From Nocardioides flavescens (GTDB lineage: Bacteria; Actinomycetota; Actinomycetes; Propionibacteriales; Nocardioidaceae): a DNA stretch of 64,000 nt. The stretch spans positions 333,853 to 397,852 of the forward strand of contig NZ_WUEK01000004.1 of the NCBI RefSeq assembly GCF_009823805.1, given 5' to 3'. The position numbers and the translations under genes were made by a program. Position 1 is the first letter of the stretch, and every line of letters begins with the position of its first letter. Shown one piece after another: positions 62,832 through 64,000 of this stretch. Under the pieces are notes generated by a model. It was given only the letters and a program-made list of their open reading frames with translations. It searched no databases and was not told the origin of the DNA.

Positions 62832-63766
62832 TGAGAGTCCTGCTCGCGCTCGGCGGCAACGCCATGACCAACGCCGAGGGCCGCGCCCGGCCCGAGGACC
62901 AGATCGCCGCCGCCCAGGTCGCGATGCGCTCGGTCGCCGAGCTGCTCGCCCACGACGTCGACGTGGTGATCACCCACGGCAACGGCCCCCAGGTCGGCAA
63001 CCTGCTCGTCAAGAACGAGCTCGCCGCCGGCGTCGTGCCGCCCGTGCCGCTCGACTGGTGCGGTGCCCAGACCCAGGCCACCCTCGGCTCGGTGCTCATG
63101 GACGCTCTCGACGACGCGCTGCTCGAGCACGGCGTGCTGCGGCGTACGGCGGCGCTCGTCACGCGCACGCTCGTCGACCCCGACGACCCCGGCTTCACGA
63201 CCCCCACCAAGCCGATCGGGCGCTACCTGCCCGCCGAGGAGGCGCAGGTCCTCGTCGAGCACGGCGAGACCTGGGAGGACCGCGGCGAGAAGGGGTGGCG
63301 CCGCGTCGTCGCCTCGCCCGAGCCGCTCGAGATCATCGACGCCCCGGCTGTGCAGGCGCTGGTCGAGGCGGGCTTCGTCGTCGTCGCCAACGGCGGCGGG
63401 GGCATCCCGCACGTGCGCGACGGTGAGGGCCGCCTGCGCGGTGTCGAGGCCGTCATCGACAAGGACCTCGGCGCCGACCTGCTCGCCCGCAGCGTCGGGG
63501 CCGACGTGCTCGTCATCGCCACCGACGTGCCCCACGCCGTCGTCGCCTGGGGCACCCCCGAGGCCCGCGACGTCGAGACCGTGACGCTCGAGGAGATGCG
63601 CGCGCTGGCCGCCGAGGGCCACTTCGCCTCCGGCTCGATGGGCCCCAAGGTCGACGCCGCCTGCCGCTTCGTCGAGCGCGGCGGGGCCCGCTCGGTCATC
63701 ACCAGCCTCGACCACATCGTCGACGCGGTCACCAGCAACGCAGGGACGACGATCCTCCCGGGCTGA
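62831..63766 (+). CDS. arcC: Carbamate kinase
   Basis: The 311-residue enzyme starts RVLLALGGNAMTNAEGRARP and contains VITHGNGPQVGNLLVKNELA, TPTKPIGRYLPAEEA, EIIDAPAVQALVEAGFVVVA, VIDKDLGADLLARSVGADVL and FASGSMGPKVDAACRFVERG. It makes ATP from carbamoyl phosphate and ADP, releasing carbamate, which becomes ammonia and CO2. No arginine deiminase genes are nearby. Instead its island contains the DUF1116-FdrA-DUF2877 trio, so the probable source of carbamoyl phosphate is ureido-acid phosphorolysis, as with E. coli AllK. ATG overlaps the previous stop. Confidence 0.95.
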   Translation: MRVLLALGGNAMTNAEGRARPEDQIAAAQVAMRSVAELLAHDVDVVITHGNGPQVGNLLVKNELAAGVVPPVPLDWCGAQTQATLGSVLMDALDDALLEHGVLRRTAALVTRTLVDPDDPGFTTPTKPIGRYLPAEEAQVLVEHGETWEDRGEKGWRRVVASPEPLEIIDAPAVQALVEAGFVVVANGGGGIPHVRDGEGRLRGVEAVIDKDLGADLLARSVGADVLVIATDVPHAVVAWGTPEARDVETVTLEEMRALAAEGHFASGSMGPKVDAACRFVERGGARSVITSLDHIVDAVTSNAGTTILPG

Positions 63767-63776
63767 GCCCCCACCG

Positions 63777-63803
63777 GGGGTTGAGGAAGGACGAAGTCCT
63801 GAC
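63777..63803. repeat. Truncated palindromic repeat, copy H, at the IS110 junction
   Basis: GGTTGAGGAAGGACGAAGTCCTG-type sequence matches the first part of the intact repeats, but after GTCCTG the sequence changes to ACGCTCC instead of TCTCGAAACC. The break lies five bases before the transposase stop codon. The missing rest of the unit may lie on the other side of the insertion, beyond the window. Confidence 0.8.
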
Positions 63804-64000
63804 GCTCCTATGGGCTGTCAACCCTGGCGGCGGCCTGTGGTGGGTTCTCGAGGAGTCGGTAGAGGTCGCGGGCGATGTAGTTCTTCAGGCAGCGGCGGAT
63901 CTCGCGGGGGTTCTTGCCTTCGCTGGTGCGTCGTTGGGTGTAGGCGATGGTGGCGGGGTCGTGTCGTTGCCTGGTCAAGACGATGGTGTGCAGGGCCCGG
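63803..64000 (-). mobile_element. IS110-family insertion sequence, end of element (partial)
   Basis: One boundary is inferred from the break in repeat H at about 63801-63803, followed within five bases by the transposase stop codon. The element continues past the window end. The very short non-coding stretch on the 3' side of the transposase fits the IS110 group, whose non-coding RNA region is on the other side. Confidence 0.7.
63808..64000 (-). CDS. IS110-family transposase, C-terminal end (partial)
   Basis: The reverse strand encodes about 63 residues ending in TAG (63808-63810): RALHTIVLTRQRHDPATIAY, TQRRTSEGKNPREIRRCLKN and YIARDLYRLLENPP. This matches the C-terminal domain of IS110-family transposases (the Transposase_20 type), which contain the Ser nucleophile used with a DEDD domain. 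The rest, including the N-terminus, lies beyond the window end. There is no stop or frameshift in the visible part, so the gene may be intact. Confidence 0.85.
   Translation of the reverse strand, partial: RALHTIVLTRQRHDPATIAYTQRRTSEGKNPREIRRCLKNYIARDLYRLLENPPQAAARVDSP

Noticed and set aside
62831..63766. Arginine deiminase pathway membership of the carbamate kinase
   Set aside because: No arginine deiminase, ornithine carbamoyltransferase or arginine/ornithine antiporter gene is in the window.

Overview
The window is very GC-rich, densely packed actinobacterial DNA with many GTG starts and ATGA/GTGA stop-start overlaps. Gene content and order (ribosome hibernation factor, NarL-type regulator, winged-helix protein, SecA, Rv3235-like protein; MoeZ; DUF3107, DUF5302, DUF6758; MiaE-like ferritin fold) suggest the Nocardioidaceae, probably Nocardioides or a close relative. 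That placement is inferred from family content, not from a database search.

Layout. (1) 1-10.7 kb is a conserved housekeeping block: end of hpf, response regulator, YcaQ-like protein, secA, Rv3235-like and LysM proteins, TatB, Mrp ATPase, DUF1003 and CBS/MgtE_N proteins. (2) 10.8-27.2 kb is rich in secreted or surface-related products: two paralogous endonuclease/exonuclease/phosphatase (EEP) proteins, a GH43-like propeller protein, a LicD-methyltransferase fusion with a coiled-coil partner and a sulfotransferase-like protein, a phospholipase-D-like protein, a lipoprotein and a metallophosphoesterase. It also holds acyl-CoA dehydrogenase, MaoC and POT transporter genes. (3) 27.1-43.6 kb is mixed: MFS transporter, CASTOR/POLLUX-like channel, histidine phosphatase, PHP phosphoesterase, two regulators, ParA, L,D-transpeptidase, DEAD-box helicase, MoeZ and a giant fused ABC transporter. 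(4) 43.6-63.8 kb is a catabolic island: DUF1116-FdrA-DUF2877 on the minus strand; then PucR regulator, NCS2 permease, three-subunit molybdenum hydroxylase, CoxG and amidase; SDR and LysR; HyuA-HyuB, a NAD(P)-binding protein and carbamate kinase. (5) The window ends in the 3' end of an IS110-family transposase gene.

How the island may work (inference): NCS2 imports a nucleobase- or hydantoin-like ring. The molybdenum hydroxylase oxidises it. HyuAB opens the ring using ATP, giving an N-carbamoyl (ureido) acid. The FdrA/DUF1116/DUF2877 trio, whose E. coli relatives AllFGH form oxamic transcarbamylase, phosphorolyses the ureido group to carbamoyl phosphate. Carbamate kinase then turns carbamoyl phosphate into ATP, CO2 and ammonia, and the amidase may deaminate the remaining amide. 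The substrate cannot be read from sequence.

Non-coding highlight: a family of palindromic repeats of about 90 bp, in at least seven places plus one half copy. Invariant outer arms (GGTGGTTGAGG / TCTCGAAACCACC) enclose hairpin stems whose two sides change together. One copy is translated as the C-terminus of the [2Fe-2S] subunit, and the half copy is interrupted by the IS110-family element. A second palindrome cluster lies at 39775-40031.
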